Source: Coriaria nepalensis
Lineage: Eukaryota > Streptophyta > Magnoliopsida > Cucurbitales > Coriariaceae
Assembly (NCBI GenBank): GCA_027186245.1
Contig: CP114489.1
Location: 8,315,501 to 8,379,500 of the forward strand
Length of the DNA stretch: 64,000 bases
Direction of reading: 5' to 3'
Both the position numbers and the translations under genes were made by a program. Below the pieces are notes generated by a model. It was not told the origin of the DNA. It was given only the letters and a program-made list of their open reading frames with translations, and did not search any database. Shown one piece after another: positions 39,917 through 52,436 of the stretch (positions are counted from its first letter, which is position 1; each line of letters starts with the position of its first letter).

Positions 39917-42900
39917 TTAATTAGTTTGAAATTGTCCACTTGCATGAACCTCTTTGACCGTCTTTTCATACTCATCTTCATCTTCTTCAACCTCTGTGTC
40001 CAAGTCTTCATTGCCCTCTTCTTCTTCCTCGGGCCCACCCCACCCAAAGCCCTTAACAGAGCGAGAAGCAGGAGGTGGGTTTCTTGCTTCGTCCACAATC
40101 TTCATAATCTCCTCCACACTTTGAAGAGAAAAGCTCGGGTTGTTGCTTTGGTCATAGGCAGCTTGAGATGTTTCCGTTAGCTCCCTTGGCAAGTTCTTAA
40201 GGAACCATGGATGGTTCTTGATTTCTTTGATTGTAATTCTCTGTCGAAAAAAAGACACATGGACAAGACTAGTGGGTCAAAAAGAAGAAACACTTGGGTG
40301 AAGATAATACACAGTTTTATTATGAATCACACCAATTCTCAGACAACAAATCATATTTACTTTATTAGAACTCTCATATAGTCATAAAAAGTTGATAATA
40401 TGTCCCCAAAGTACTACTCATCAGAACAACAAACTCATCCCTTCTTTCCTACAAGTGCTTGATAATGAGGAATTACAATAAACTTGTTTTTTCCCCCTCA
40501 TTAACAATGCAAGACTAGTTTTATAATACAGAAAAATCTATTAACCCTTTGTTTTGTTTTAATGTTTATATTATTTATGTATCATTTTATAGTACTCTAA
40601 ATGATCATCCGGCTAAGTGATTCTAATTTCGGTTTGCAATTGTGTCCATTAATCTCATCTTACGTTTAGTTTAGGAGTCTTTTAGACGTTATTCTTATAT
40701 CATAGAAGGATTCTGAATTTTGAAATAACAGGAGTAAAGGAGTCTATCGTACTTTCTATCCATGGTTTCAGTATTCTTGAGAGTAAGAAAATATTTTTCA
40801 ATAACCCAAATTTTATTTTTCCCTTCTCTAAGAAACCTAAAACCATATGATATTTCATTTTACTTCGTATCCAAAAGGCACAAACCATCTAAACTCCCTT
40901 CTGTCTCAAAACAAACCACCAAACAGTACAGAAGACCCTAAAGAATTATAACAAGAATCTCTGGAAGAAAAAATAAATAAATCAAGGAAAAGGCAAAGAA
41001 ATACATACTCTGTATGGATTTGCGGCAAAAATACGAGAGAGCAGTTGCTTACAATCTTGAGATATGTGAACATAGTCTGGGATTTTGTACTGAACAGCCA
41101 TTATTTTCTGCCAAAAAATAAAATTCAAAGACAATTACAGAAAAGCCCCTAAGGGCCCGGGCAAAAGCATACAACTAAGCTAGGAAGGGAATAGGGGGTT
41201 TATACTTGAATTGTTTTTCTGAAATTTTTGGGATCATCTTGATCCTCAAAAGGGTAAGCTCCAACTAGCATAACATAGAGAGTCACTCCACAAGACCACA
41301 CATCTGCCAACTACATAAAAACAACAATATATTTAGAAATAAACCAATAAAAATAGCAAGGATGGAATTGTGAAAGCTAGCAATAAATTGTGTAGAAAGG
41401 GGCAATATCAGCTCCTTGCGAACCTATTCTCTAGTAAACCAAATGAAATATCAGGGTGCAAAGAAGAGTCATAGCATCTTGAACAAATGCTTGAATGCTC
41501 TTCTTCTGTGAAAAGATTCTGTGTTATCTTCCTTTGAAAATTTTTCAGAAGAAATGTTAATCGCATTTTCTAGATTCAGCACACTAAACCTGAAGCCGGG
41601 TTGCACTCTAGATCAAAGAAGTTATATTCACAGGACAAGTATTCCAATGGTAAACATTTACGAGATCCTTTAGTTAAGAGCTTCATGTATCAGACAATCA
41701 GATATTTCAAGTGGTTACAGGTACTCTCTGTAGGATCTGTTCATTTCATACTTTCTGTTTCCAAATCTTAATAGTTATGGAATCGTTACTCACATGAAGT
41801 GTATACACTCACATATATATATATATATATATTTATATATGGAAAAATACTTCATTTAGTTGCATAGATACCTTTCCATCATATTCTCTGCGAGACAGAA
41901 CCTCAGGTGCTATATATGCAGGAGTTCCAACTGTTGATTTAGGTCTTGAATGCAATAGGGATGACTACAGTTAACAATCAACAATATGGTGAAGATACAA
42001 AAAATGAAGTTAATATTATCAAAACAAGAATGCACTACTTCCTTTGCCACAAACCTTGGAGTAACCAAAATCACATATCTTCAAGCGCGGTGCCAGGCTT
42101 CCATCCAAAAGGGTATTTTCTAACTTCAAATCTCTATGACATATTTGCTGTAAAAATTAAGGGATGCGAAAAAAATAAATAAATAAAAATGAATGAAGAA
42201 ATAAAATGTTTAGTTCTTTTAATTGAAGAAGGAAAGCAAGGGGACTATAAAAGTAATGATATTGAATTCAGATTTACCATTGAGTGGCAATAATTGACAC
42301 CAGAAATCAGCTGCTGAAAGAAATATCTAGCCTGAAAAGCAATTTAACATCGGATTTAGATCTAAAGAATCGCATTACAAACTGAAAAAAGAAAAATAAA
42401 TAAATAAATTGTAAGAGAGGAGAGTAGACCTCATCTTCACTGAATCGACCAGCAGTGCAAATCCTATCAAAGAGCTCTCCACCAGCTGCATACTCCATAA
42501 CAATTGCTAAGTGTGTAGGAGTCAAAACCACCTGCAGGATTTAATGTTAAAACAAAAATAAATAAAAACAATTAATAATTTGTACTTTTTTTCCCTTTTA
42601 AAACTAAAACACTATCATACTAAACCTTGCTTATCATTCCATCAACCAAGCTAAAAGGAGCCAGCCTAATAATAAGGTTGCTTTCGAATTGGAATTTCAA
42701 ACTGGCATTTTGGATTAGTGATTGAAGCTAACTAGCATTTTGCCCGCCTAAATTGGATTTTAGAGCTAAACAGCAAAGATTTTAGACCTAAACTAGCATT
42801 TTTCTAAAACCCAAATGCACTTTACACACACATTCACAAAATTGCGAAGACAGATTCAACCATTATTTTCATTCACGGATTTTAGTGTTTTCTTCCACCA

Positions 42901-43230
42901 TCATTATTGAATCATAAGAAATACTTACCTCCTTGAAGCGGATTATATTAGGGTGCCTTAGCGATCTGTGATTGATAATCTCTCTAGCCACATTCTCATC
43001 TATCTGTACCGAAAAAAAGAACCCAAAAAAAAAAAGGCTTTTAAGAAGAAACCCAATTGAGAATACAGAAAATACCACAGGAGGGAAAAAAAAAGAAAAA
43101 GGAGATGAACCTTAATGCCGCGCTCAATGTATTTCATGGCGACAAGCTCTTTGGTTTCTTTGTGCCTTAAAAGCCGGGCAACCCCAAAATTTCCAGCGCC
43201 CAAATCCTTAACCATCTCGTACCTTTCCAT
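39917..43230 (-). CDS. SnRK2: SnRK2-type protein kinase (group 1-like, acidic tail)
   Basis: Nine exons (43230-43111, 43003-42929, 42531-42430, 42331-42278, 42147-42055, 41964-41872, 41310-41206, 41107-41009, 40240-39917) give 354 residues, the normal length and exon pattern of the family. Every catalytic feature is present: glycine loop GAGNFG (11-16), Lys33, HRDLKLEN (121-128), DFG (143-145), activation loop [21 protein letters not shown] starting at 149. The C-terminus has the SnRK2 box ([13 protein letters not shown], about 288-300) and an acidic patch (about 318-339). It ends [12 protein letters not shown]. SnRK2 kinases transmit osmotic stress and, in some groups, abscisic acid signals. 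The glutamate-rich tail resembles the osmotic-stress group rather than the strongly ABA-activated one. That subgroup call is inferred. Intact. Confidence 0.95.
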
Positions 43231-44290
43231 CTTTCTTTCAGTGAAGATTTAGAAAAAAAAAAAACAGCGGCTAGCAAAAAATAGAATGAGAAAGAAAGTG
43301 TAAGCTTCGAAGGCTCGTTTTTTTGCGTATATGTGTTTATTCACTTTTTTTAGCATGGGGTCGGTGAGCAGGGATGGAGGTCTGAGAGAAAATGGAGGAC
43401 AGAGAGAGAAGGAGAGCACGTGGGAGAGAGGAGGGAGAGGGGCTTAATGTGAGAATTATTTTATTGAGCATAGGGGCCCGCAGGGGGGAATATCAATGAG
43501 GACAATCTTGAACTTATTACATTAAATTTCGATAATTTTGATTTTTTTATTCTGACAAGATTTGGATCTCCAAAAACTGCGGTGAGAGAGCGAGAGACAC
43601 CGGGGGATAGTTTTGACTTTTGACTTTTATGTGCGTTCCTAGTTCCCACTTTCTAAAGACATCGTCGTCCTTTTCGTGACTCAGAGAATTTGTAGATTTA
43701 ACTTTAATTACAAATTATTTTAAAAATTGGATACAATATAAAATTTTGCGAAAATATCCTTTATTTTGATTTTTATTGAATTTTTTAATTAAAAATAAGA
43801 ACAATACATAAAATGATTAAAATACCCATCTAATTATATTTTTAAATAAATAAAATAAAATAAAGTAAAAATAGAGAATGAAATTAAAAGAAAATCTCAC
43901 CTTCCTTCCATTTTCGCAGAAGGTACATCTTCACCGACCAATGGCCTCATTATCTGCAATCTTCATCTTCTTTATTCTGAAATCAAAAAATTCATTTTCT
44001 TCATCCCGAAATTATAGTTCGAACTAAAAATCCCAATTTTGAGGAGTTAAAAAAGAGATCAAAGGATTATTCGCTACATGAAGCCATAAATGACAGCAAG
44101 CAAGTTAACTTGGCGTTTGAATCAAAAGTCGAAAATACTGAAATCTTGCCAAAGGTAAATTAATTACAAAGACTTTAAAATTAGGGTATTTATCATAAAA
44201 ATTACTAATTATTAATTTTTCCTATACTAAATTTTTTGTGTTTCGATTGAATTATGTGTCTGAACTGAAATTTTAGTGAATATAATGAGG
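43231..44290. other. 5' flank of SnRK2 and spacer
   Basis: The first 230 bases contain GA-rich leader-like sequence (minus strand CT-rich), expected for the kinase 5' UTR and promoter. Beyond that the sequence is AT-rich, with no supported gene. Confidence 0.4.
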
Positions 44291-46690
44291 AACTGAAGAT
44301 CTTGAGCCTTCAAGTAGTTATTCATGAACTGCCAGATCGCTTAAGGCTCTAAATCCCTTATAGAGATTTGGAAGTCTCTGATTCCTATGCCCTGAGGGTT
44401 CTTAAGACTATGCCCTCGAGCCATCGAGCATTAATTGTTTCCTTTAAATTTCATTTCTTTTTATTGTTTAGCTTATAATTGTGTATATTAATCTTTGCTT
44501 TTAATTTTTTTTTCATTTCAGGATAAACAACTTGCAACCTGCTGTGAACTTAAACTCATCCTAATCGAAGAAGATGTTTACAAAGCCTACATTTTTTTGA
44601 TAGCAAAGCAAGAAGTGATGATTGCTGATATCAAGAAAAAGCTCATCCCACGATAGTTGGAGATATTTATGTCTACTTTCTTGAGACACTTCCTTGATGT
44701 GAATGTTCTTTTTAATAACTCTGGCTATATTGTGAACTATTTCATTATCCAACGAGCCAAGTGCATCAAGAAGAATGAGTTATGGTTTACTATCCGAGGG
44801 AAGATTATGCAAACTAGTCTGAGAGGGTGGGCTTTAGTGATAGGGTTGAAGTGTCACACTGGGAAGATTATGCAATCTAGTCTAAGAGAGTGGGCTTTGG
44901 TGACAGGGTTGAAGTGTCACGCTTATCAACCTGACCAATTTAATGCTCAGATAGCAAAAGACAACCGCTTGATTAAAAAGTATCTTGATGGGAAACATCT
45001 CTAAGCTTAACATAGAGGTGTAGAAGTAATGAATAGAGTAACAAAGATGACGACATTGTCAAGATGGCTCTTGTATACTTTATTGAGGTAGTCATCTACG
45101 CTCATGAGAGGGAGATTTTAATCTGGCCCTATGCCTTTAGCTTAGAAAATAATTTAGCAACGTTTAACAACTATCCTTGGGGGAGAGTTTCTTTTAAGAT
45201 GACAATTAAATCACTAAAGAAGGATATAGTGATGAAGATATCTACCAATCGAGCACGAGAGAAGGAGCAAAAAGAAACATACATATTAATAGGGTTTCCT
45301 CTTAGTTTATAGGTTAGAATTTCTTTATAACTTATATTTATTATTGATTTCTTCTCGTTGCTGATTTAAGTTTGATATGTGTCATTCAATTAACTATGTA
45401 GGTATGAGCTTACAAATCCATTCCTTATCTCAGATCATGAGCTGGAATGCAAATGCATAAGAATCGTATGCACTAGATCTTATATTGGAAATTCAAGGAG
45501 CCACATGTATCTCACATTCAAGTCCAAAAGTGGATAAGCAAAGAAGGGGTAGGCATGTCATTTATTATTAATCTCTTTTAGCTCATTGTAATGAAACTTG
45601 ACTATAATTTCATTTTCATTTAGATTGTCATTCATGGAATATTAAAACCATCCAGTGAAGAAGAACAATAGGAATATTTCGAGGACATGAAACCTTTTTT
45701 TGAACTATGAAGATGAAGTTGTGGACTTGGAACCTTTTTTTTTTTTACGACAAAGACAAAGTTGGAGGAGGCATAATAGGAAGAAGAAAAATCTTGTTAG
45801 TAGAAGAAGAAAAATAAGATGATGAAAAAGAATAAGAAGCGACATAAGAAGAAGAAAAAGGAAAAGAAGAGCAAGAAGTTGGAGACCATAAATTGCCAAG
45901 ATTTGAGGATCTCATTTTTTGTTTGGGGGAAAGGATGATGGGAGCTATTACGAAGATATTTGGAGAGCTAAATAATAGGATGAGAAATTTGGAGAAGAGT
46001 ATCAGAGACTTAAAAGAGGGGTTTGCTATTACGGTTGGTTCGGTCTCTTATTCGCCACCATCCACCACATCCACTATATTAAAAACCCCTTGACCATCTC
46101 CACCACATCCTAAACCCAATGTACGACATTCACCATCACCACATCCGGCGTAAGGCCTTCATCAGTGACACTCATTACACAATTAACTCCCCTTCCATCA
46201 TGGATTCGGGATGGAGATGGTGGTTTAGGTCCCCCTATCTAAAGAAGATGAAGAGGAATTGAATGTAACCCCGTCCATCCTAGAGAAAGTTGAACGATAT
46301 AGGAAGAATGAGGATGAGGACGGACGAGGTAGGAAGAATGAGAATGAGGACGGACGGGGTAGGATGATGAAGTTTCCGACTGTCTCATCTCCATTTATAG
46401 ATATTAGGTAGAAAAATGAAATATAAGAAGAAAGTAAGATTGAAAGCAGATGCATCTCTTTTAGTAAATCTAAATAATTAGAGAGCGGTGATTCTATGAC
46501 TCGAGACCAGAACAAACTAATATGTTTTTTTTTTTTTGGATTTAAAGTACTTTATTTAAAGTGTTTATTAGTATGATTATATTTATGTTGGTTTTCCCTA
46601 ATAGGATTGAAGTTGAAGGCTACAAACACTATCGACTTTTTTTTGAAAAGATACAGAAACCTGTGGAGTGGCGCGGAAGTTTCATAAGCA
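44290..46690 (+). pseudogene. DUF1985 protein remnant from an Ulp1-type Mutator-like element
   Basis: Broken frames in one direction carry the hallmarks of DUF1985, a domain found in plant transposon proteins often joined to an Ulp1-type protease. 44657-45001 reads HFLDVNVLFNNSGYIVNYF, WFTIRGKIM, SLREWALVTGLKCHAY. 45064-45310 reads LATFNNYPWGRVSF and ILIGFPLSLQ. An acidic, Lys-rich coil region follows (45660-46090, with MMGAITKIFGELNNRMRNLEK), as in these proteins. Stops and shifts separate the blocks, and a 63-bp direct duplication lies inside the first. No protease or transposase domain and no long terminal repeats are seen in the window. Probably a dead fragment of a Kaonashi-type MULE. 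The domain call is solid, the element class inferred. Confidence 0.65.
44798..44923 (+). repeat. 63-bp tandem duplication inside the DUF1985 region
   Basis: Units 44798-44860 and 44861-44923 differ at about seven positions. Each encodes a GKIMQ(T/S)SLR-WALV-GLKCH block. The length is a multiple of three, so the frame is kept through both copies. Confidence 0.9.
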
Positions 46691-48481
46691 TTCAAAACCT
46701 AAATATATCTATAGTCTAAATCCTAGTAAAATTATTACTATTTTCTTTTTCTCTTTTTGGTTGCAGTGGACGAGTATATTTTTTTATTTCAGATGAAAAT
46801 GCAAAAAATCAATGATGTGCTTGATCAATATATGCTTTCATTGATCAGGTCTTTCTTTAGTACATGAAAATTGATTGGGATAACCTTTAAGAAGATAAAC
46901 AAGGAAAAGGGGGAAAGACACACGTTTCCTGAGTATACTGATTTAGAGGTATGTTATTAGAGATAGGCCTGTCAGCGTTGGATTTTGATATATAGATCCA
47001 TTGTACATTCCCTTGAACTATAAAGGAGTTCATTGGTATGCCTTGATCGTTGATTCAAAAATAGGAAATCCTTGTAGTCTATATATAGCCTGTCAGGGAA
47101 CAAGACCTATGTGCGCAATAATCCAACACAAGAAACACGTCTTCTTCAATTCATACATACGAGAAAAACCCAAAAGCTAAAGACGTCTTCTTCAAGTTAA
47201 CGACAAGTCCCTCCAAACAGAAATCAAGTCCTTCATTAGGCTGGATTTCACAACGGAAGATAGAAAAAAAGGGAAAAAAAAATGGATCGATTGGCGACGA
47301 TCTCAACGCCATCATGCTGCCATACACCTACCTACACATGAGTAGGTCGTCTCAAGATCGATTCCGATCGCCGGTCCTTCACCTTTTCCGGCCATATCTT
47401 CTACTACTCAGAAAAAGATAATCAATAATTGAAATTTGAACTGTTGAGCTCTAATAATTGAAATTAAATGTATTTCAAAAATTAATAATCAATATTTTAT
47501 GTAAGAGTGTCATCTAGTCATTGACCAACTAACTAACGACCATCCCACCATCTCTCGAAAAGTTAATCAAAATTAAAAGAAAATTAAAAATATATTGAGT
47601 CGAATTCGTGATCACGCGCACCACGAACTCGTCAGTCTTCATCTGCTTCCTCTACACAAAATTGATCTGAGTTTTCTTTTCATTTTCAGAACCTCCATAA
47701 CCTTCGTCGGAGAACCGGCGGGGTTGCGTAGTGCGCACTCTAGCTTTTTCTTCATCCAAATTCATCTCCTTTCATTTGTAAAATTATGGAACTTTTTTCT
47801 ATATCTGCAATCTAATCTTGTTATCGTATTAAATGCTTATTCTTGATCATCTTGTATGGGCAAGCACATGGTGTCAATTACTGTCAATACTTATAAATGA
47901 CATTCTAGATCAAATGAGAAAAATAAATCTTAAAAATCAGTGAAAAATAAATGACTTGAGGTAGCGACGGATGGTAGTGGTTGGAGTTGGAAGGAATCGT
48001 GAAGGGGGCTGAGTAAGAATGCAGTTGGGTATCAAATTGAGTTTTTTTTTTTGCCCTTAGTTAAACTTGCTTTGATCTTTAAGAGTCAAAGGAAATAAAA
48101 TAATAGTGAGAATATTTACAAAAATTGTTAACCAAACAATTTTCTTTTCCTTTTTTTTTTTTTTTTTTCAGTGCCTTATTAGAAATTTCTTAGAAAATAT
48201 ATCATATCATTTGGCCCCATCTGCCCCAACTGGTAACAATGCGCATGGCAAAGAGCCATAACTTTGTCCCCCTTCAACCTTAAAGAGATATCTTAATTGG
48301 GTCCGGCTATAATAACATGAATCAAAAGCTTTCGAATATATAGATATTTTTTATGCATGTGTTTGCATGAGAAGTTACACCCTCACGCTAACATGCACAC
48401 CAAAAAAGTTTTCACTGTTTTTCTGTACCGTGATTGCTCACACTTCAAGTCTTGGAGAACGTTTTTTCATATGACGTTTCC
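46691..48481. other. Spacer upstream of the germin-like gene
   Basis: No supported gene is seen. 46930-47250 has the flavour of an LTR or leader but no definable ends. 46290-46375 just before it carries a short direct repeat around gaggacggacg. A T run lies at 48152-48169. The 83-codon frame at 47595-47846 has no family signature. Confidence 0.35.
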
Positions 48482-48489
48482 TATATAAG
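48482..48489 (+). promoter_or_regulatory. TATA box of the germin-like gene
   Basis: The sequence ctatataagcaagcc sits about 75-80 bases upstream of the first usable ATG and is followed by C/A-rich leader sequence. Position and motif support it. Confidence 0.65.
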
Positions 48490-48563
48490 CAAGCCTTCAA
48501 AACGCCTCTACTTACAGTATTCTTAAACACGTAATTAGGTTAGAATTATTTTCATCTACATGT

Positions 48564-49597
48564 ATGTATATGTATATGAAGAAATTTAAGTCCACTCGGA
48601 TTGTAATCAAGGTTGGGTTGATTCTAGCTGTAACTTTCTCGGCTACTTTGGCATGTGATTTCCCTCCTCTTCAAGATTTCTGTGTTGCCGATACACACAG
48701 TCAAGTATATCAAATCGCCTCTATAGTACTACTAGTAGTAGAGTGTTTATTTTATTTTATTTTTTTGGTGGTCTTTATATGAAATTTTTTTTTTTTTGGG
48801 TAAATTGGTGTAATAGAAATCAAGCACATATGTGATTGATTTGAAAAAAAAAAGAAAAAAAAAATACGTGATTAATTTTTATTAAGTTAGTAAGCGATTC
48901 TTAAAAAAATCAGATTCACTTAAAAAAATTTATATTTATATTGAGTTAGATAACATTATTATTAGATTTTATAGATTAGTAGACCTCTCTTTGGATGCCA
49001 ATATGTTTTCATACTTCATCCTAGTTGTCTAGTATGATATCATGACATCAATTGAGTGCAGTGTTAGTAAATGGTGTAGCATGCAAGGATACAAAGCAAG
49101 TAGAAGCCAATGACTTCTTCTTCAGTGGACTAAACATAACTGGAAATACATCAAATGCCTTCGGATCTTATGTGAGCCCAGTTACAGTTTTTCAGATGCC
49201 AGGACTCAACACTCTTGGAATCTCAATAATTCGCATTGACTACGCACCGTCTGGGGTCAACCCACCTCATATGCACCCACGTGGTTCTGAGCTCCTGACC
49301 GTCTTGGAAGGAACCCTAGAGGTCGGTTTTGTTACGTCCAACCCAGAAACCAGACATATCACAAGGGTTTTGCACAAGGGCGATGTGTTTGTGTTCCCCA
49401 TAGGGCTCGTTCACTATCAGAGGAATGTGGGTCCCACCAATGTTGTTGCCATAGCTGCTCTGAGCAGCCAAAACCCTGGAGTTATCTCTATCGCAAGTGC
49501 TGTGTTTGGGTCTAGGCCAGATATTTCAGGTGATGTTTTGGAGAAGGCCTTTCATTTGGACAGGAATGTTGTTAGTGACATCCAAACAAAATTTTGA
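48564..49597 (+). CDS. Germin-like protein (cupin), with a questionable intron junction
   Basis: Exon 1 (48564-48704) encodes a signal peptide with core [14 protein letters not shown], then [16 protein letters not shown], the standard mature germin start. Exon 2 (49062-49597) encodes the cupin barrel. Cupin motif 1 has [13 protein letters not shown] and motif 2 [16 protein letters not shown], so the three His and one Glu metal ligands are all present. Germin-like proteins are secreted, glycosylated metalloproteins of the cell wall; some have oxalate oxidase or superoxide dismutase activity. The expected junction would read CAAG|gt..ag|TG (Q-V-LVNG). The sequence instead has CAA|gtatat, and splicing there puts exon 2 out of frame with an immediate TAG. 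A GT five bases earlier (48700) would restore frame as H-M-LVNG. ATGs at 48564, 48570 and 48576 are in frame, and an out-of-frame ATG at 48560 precedes them. Confidence 0.8.
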
Positions 49598-49840
49598 CTT
49601 CAAAATTGAGATGTTGTGTCCTTACATTTTGTAATAAGATTTTTTTTTTTAAGGTTCAAAAAATGTTACAGAATGGAAGCTTAGGTTTCATTGAACATGA
49701 CTTTCACTAACTAACTTACAACTTAGAATCACTACCAATACAGTCCCATTACATAATACAAAAAATGTTGAAAATTTGGAGGTTCCACAAAATTGCAATA
49801 AATAATCAACACCAATGTGATTCTAAAACAATCACCTAAT

Positions 49841-50614
49841 TCACCTTGAACTAGGACATTGTCTGGCTTCGATATCCTTCAATCTAAGAGTAACGGCTCT
49901 TTTGTGGGATTTTAGCCCCTCGACTTGAGCCATGGTTTCCACATACGGCCCGAGCTTTCTTAGACCCTCCTCAGTCAAAGACTGTACGGTCATACATTTA
50001 AGAAAATAGTCTAGGGAAACGCCTCCATACATCCTAGCATACCCATATGTTGGAAGAACATGGTTTGTTCCACTTGCATAGTCTCCCACACTTTCTGGAG
50101 TCCATGGTCCTAGGAGCACAGAACCTACAAGATATGTATAATAGTGATTTAAATCCGTAATCTTCCATCTATGTCAAGATCCATCAAACAAAACGAGCCA
50201 AGCTTGACCAAAATTATGAGAAATTCTTACATGGGTTATACCTAACCAACTATCTGACTAATACAAACTCCCTAAGAGCTTAGTTAACAGTACTTACCAC
50301 CTTTTCAGCAGTAGTTGGTCTTAAGTATGACCCATGTAAGATACTCTCCAAAATTACACAATTTCCATTTTGATTAGCTATCATAGAAAATCTCAAGAAA
50401 GCAAACAAACAGATAAAAAGTTGATTAAATAAGATGCAAAGCACAGATAAACCTAGGATCCAAGTTTTCAATCTAGACAAGCTAACAATCATGAGAGCCA
50501 AAGACAACAAAAGTAATGGAAAAGTACCTGCATTCTGGATGAATCTCTCCGAAGTTTCTGCATACTTGACATTAATTATCAAATGCTCGGGTGCATATAG
50601 GTTTGAGAAGGAAA
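49841..50614 (-). pseudogene. Histidinol dehydrogenase 3' fragment (last two exons)
   Basis: Two exons are well preserved: 50614-50528 (SFSNLYAPEHLIINVKYAE, ending NAG) and 50124-49841 ([34 protein letters not shown], then [15 protein letters not shown] and the end CPSSR). Splice sites and phase between them are good. They match the C-terminal ~120 residues of plastid histidinol dehydrogenase, which oxidises histidinol to histidine in two NAD-dependent steps. The other three quarters of the enzyme, with the zinc ligands and NAD-binding parts, are absent from the next 1.8 kb upstream, which is AT-rich spacer. A truncated duplicate is the simplest reading. The surviving frame has no stops, so the truncation may be fairly recent. 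Confidence 0.82.
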
Positions 50615-52436
50615 CTAAATAAATAGTTCAAGAATTTTTTATTTTTCTTCTTTTGATTTCTGTGAACCCAGCATAGAATCCTAAATTGATAATTAAGAAA
50701 AAAAAAAAAAGCCCATGTATAAATTAGCAAACCCTAAACAATAATAATATTATTAAATTAATTTTTCTAACATGCAAAGAATATTTTTTATTTCAATATC
50801 AAATATTTATTTTTAATTATTATACTGTCATTGCTTCATTTCACTCTTTTATCTTCAACTAACTAAAAGACCTAGAACATAATATTCAAATAGGGTGGGG
50901 TAAATTCTCAGCCTCAATGGAAATCTTGATTTCGAACTTAATTATAGTACTGATTTTATGTATTAAATGAGATTCAATATCAGTATCAGTATAGTATCGA
51001 TCACTCTTCTTCTTATTTTCTTCTTCTCTTCTCCTCTTCTTATTTTCTTATTTCCTTTTCTCTTCTTTAATAGTAATAAATAAATAAAAATGACCTGGAC
51101 TCCCGATACCATCCTGATATTTTTTATAGTACTAACGGATCAATGCCAAGCTAATACTAGTGATTTCGACTTCGGCCCTATACCGGTGCTAGGAAGTTAG
51201 AGTTGAGACCGGTACCACTATGTCCTAATCTCGACGGAACTTTTTCCTACCCCTACATGTAGACTTGAATGTTGGGTTGATAAAATTATGACATGTAAGA
51301 AATTTGTTTACAACTTTGAGGTCTGCAGACGATATTTAACAACATTCTTAGATAATAAATTCCTCCTAAAGTGAGGTGAGCATAATTAATTTCAAATTTT
51401 ATTTGCTTTCTCCAAAATAATAAATATTAGTATATCAATAATTTAAATTTAGTTATTCTTTCAATGCAAAAATTCAGGAATAAAAGATTTCCTTTAATCA
51501 AGCTAATGTATTATCAAAAAATATAAAATTTATGAATGATACTAATTATATATATATATATATATATCTAATAATTGAATAAGAAAAATATTTAGAAATA
51601 TTATTTTAAGTCTTTAATCGTGGCTAATTATATATTACTCAATAATATATTAATTTTAGATTTTGATATGTTTGTAGAGTTATTTGCTTTATTATTCCTT
51701 CTTTTTTCGAGAAATAAACTATTAAATAGAATTCCATTAATATAATTATTTAATTTATTATAAAAACTATATTTGTAATATATATTTTAGCATGATCGCG
51801 CGGGTATAAAATATAGTAACTAATAATAACAAACAAATATCTTCCTAATGGTTATTGTAGTTTCGCAGAAATTATGTTACCTCATAAAGTTTAAAAGAGT
51901 TGTGTCTTGTAGAAATTATGTTGTCTTATTTGATATGTTATCTTGATGGATGATTTGGTTTCCGGACATGTCCTCACATTTCTGTTTGACATGTCTGGTG
52001 AAAGCATTCTCTTTTTGAGAGTAGTTCTTGTTCTTGTTCATGTAACCACCCACCCACTTATACAGTCGTTTGTACTCTTTTTGAATCAATGAAATCGCTG
52101 CTTTTCAAAAAAAAAAACATGTTTGTAATAGTCCCCATTACACAATGCATCAGATACCATTTTCACCCCAGAACTTTAATAATAATAAATCAAAAGCTAT
52201 ATGAAGAACAAAGAACATCCAATTAAGCAACAAACAATGAATCATCTATCATATAGAAACCTTCTTTTTCGTTTTACAGAAGAATGCACATGTATATATG
52301 CAAGAATCTCTAGCATCTGAATGAACGAATTGCAAATTTATAAGAAGAAACAAACCAAAAAAAGATTACTCAAATGAGCAGAACCCCACAAACTAATTAC
52401 TCACATACCCTCCTCTCATTCACATAGACAAACTAC
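50615..52436. other. AT-rich spacer, possible MITE, no histidinol dehydrogenase exons
   Basis: I looked on the minus strand for upstream histidinol dehydrogenase exons and saw none. A segment at about 50893-51261 begins tagggtgggg and ends ctacccctac, like the ends of hAT MITEs. A (TA)n run lies at 51549-51568. The last part is the 3' flank of the POLLENLESS 3-like gene. Confidence 0.35.
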
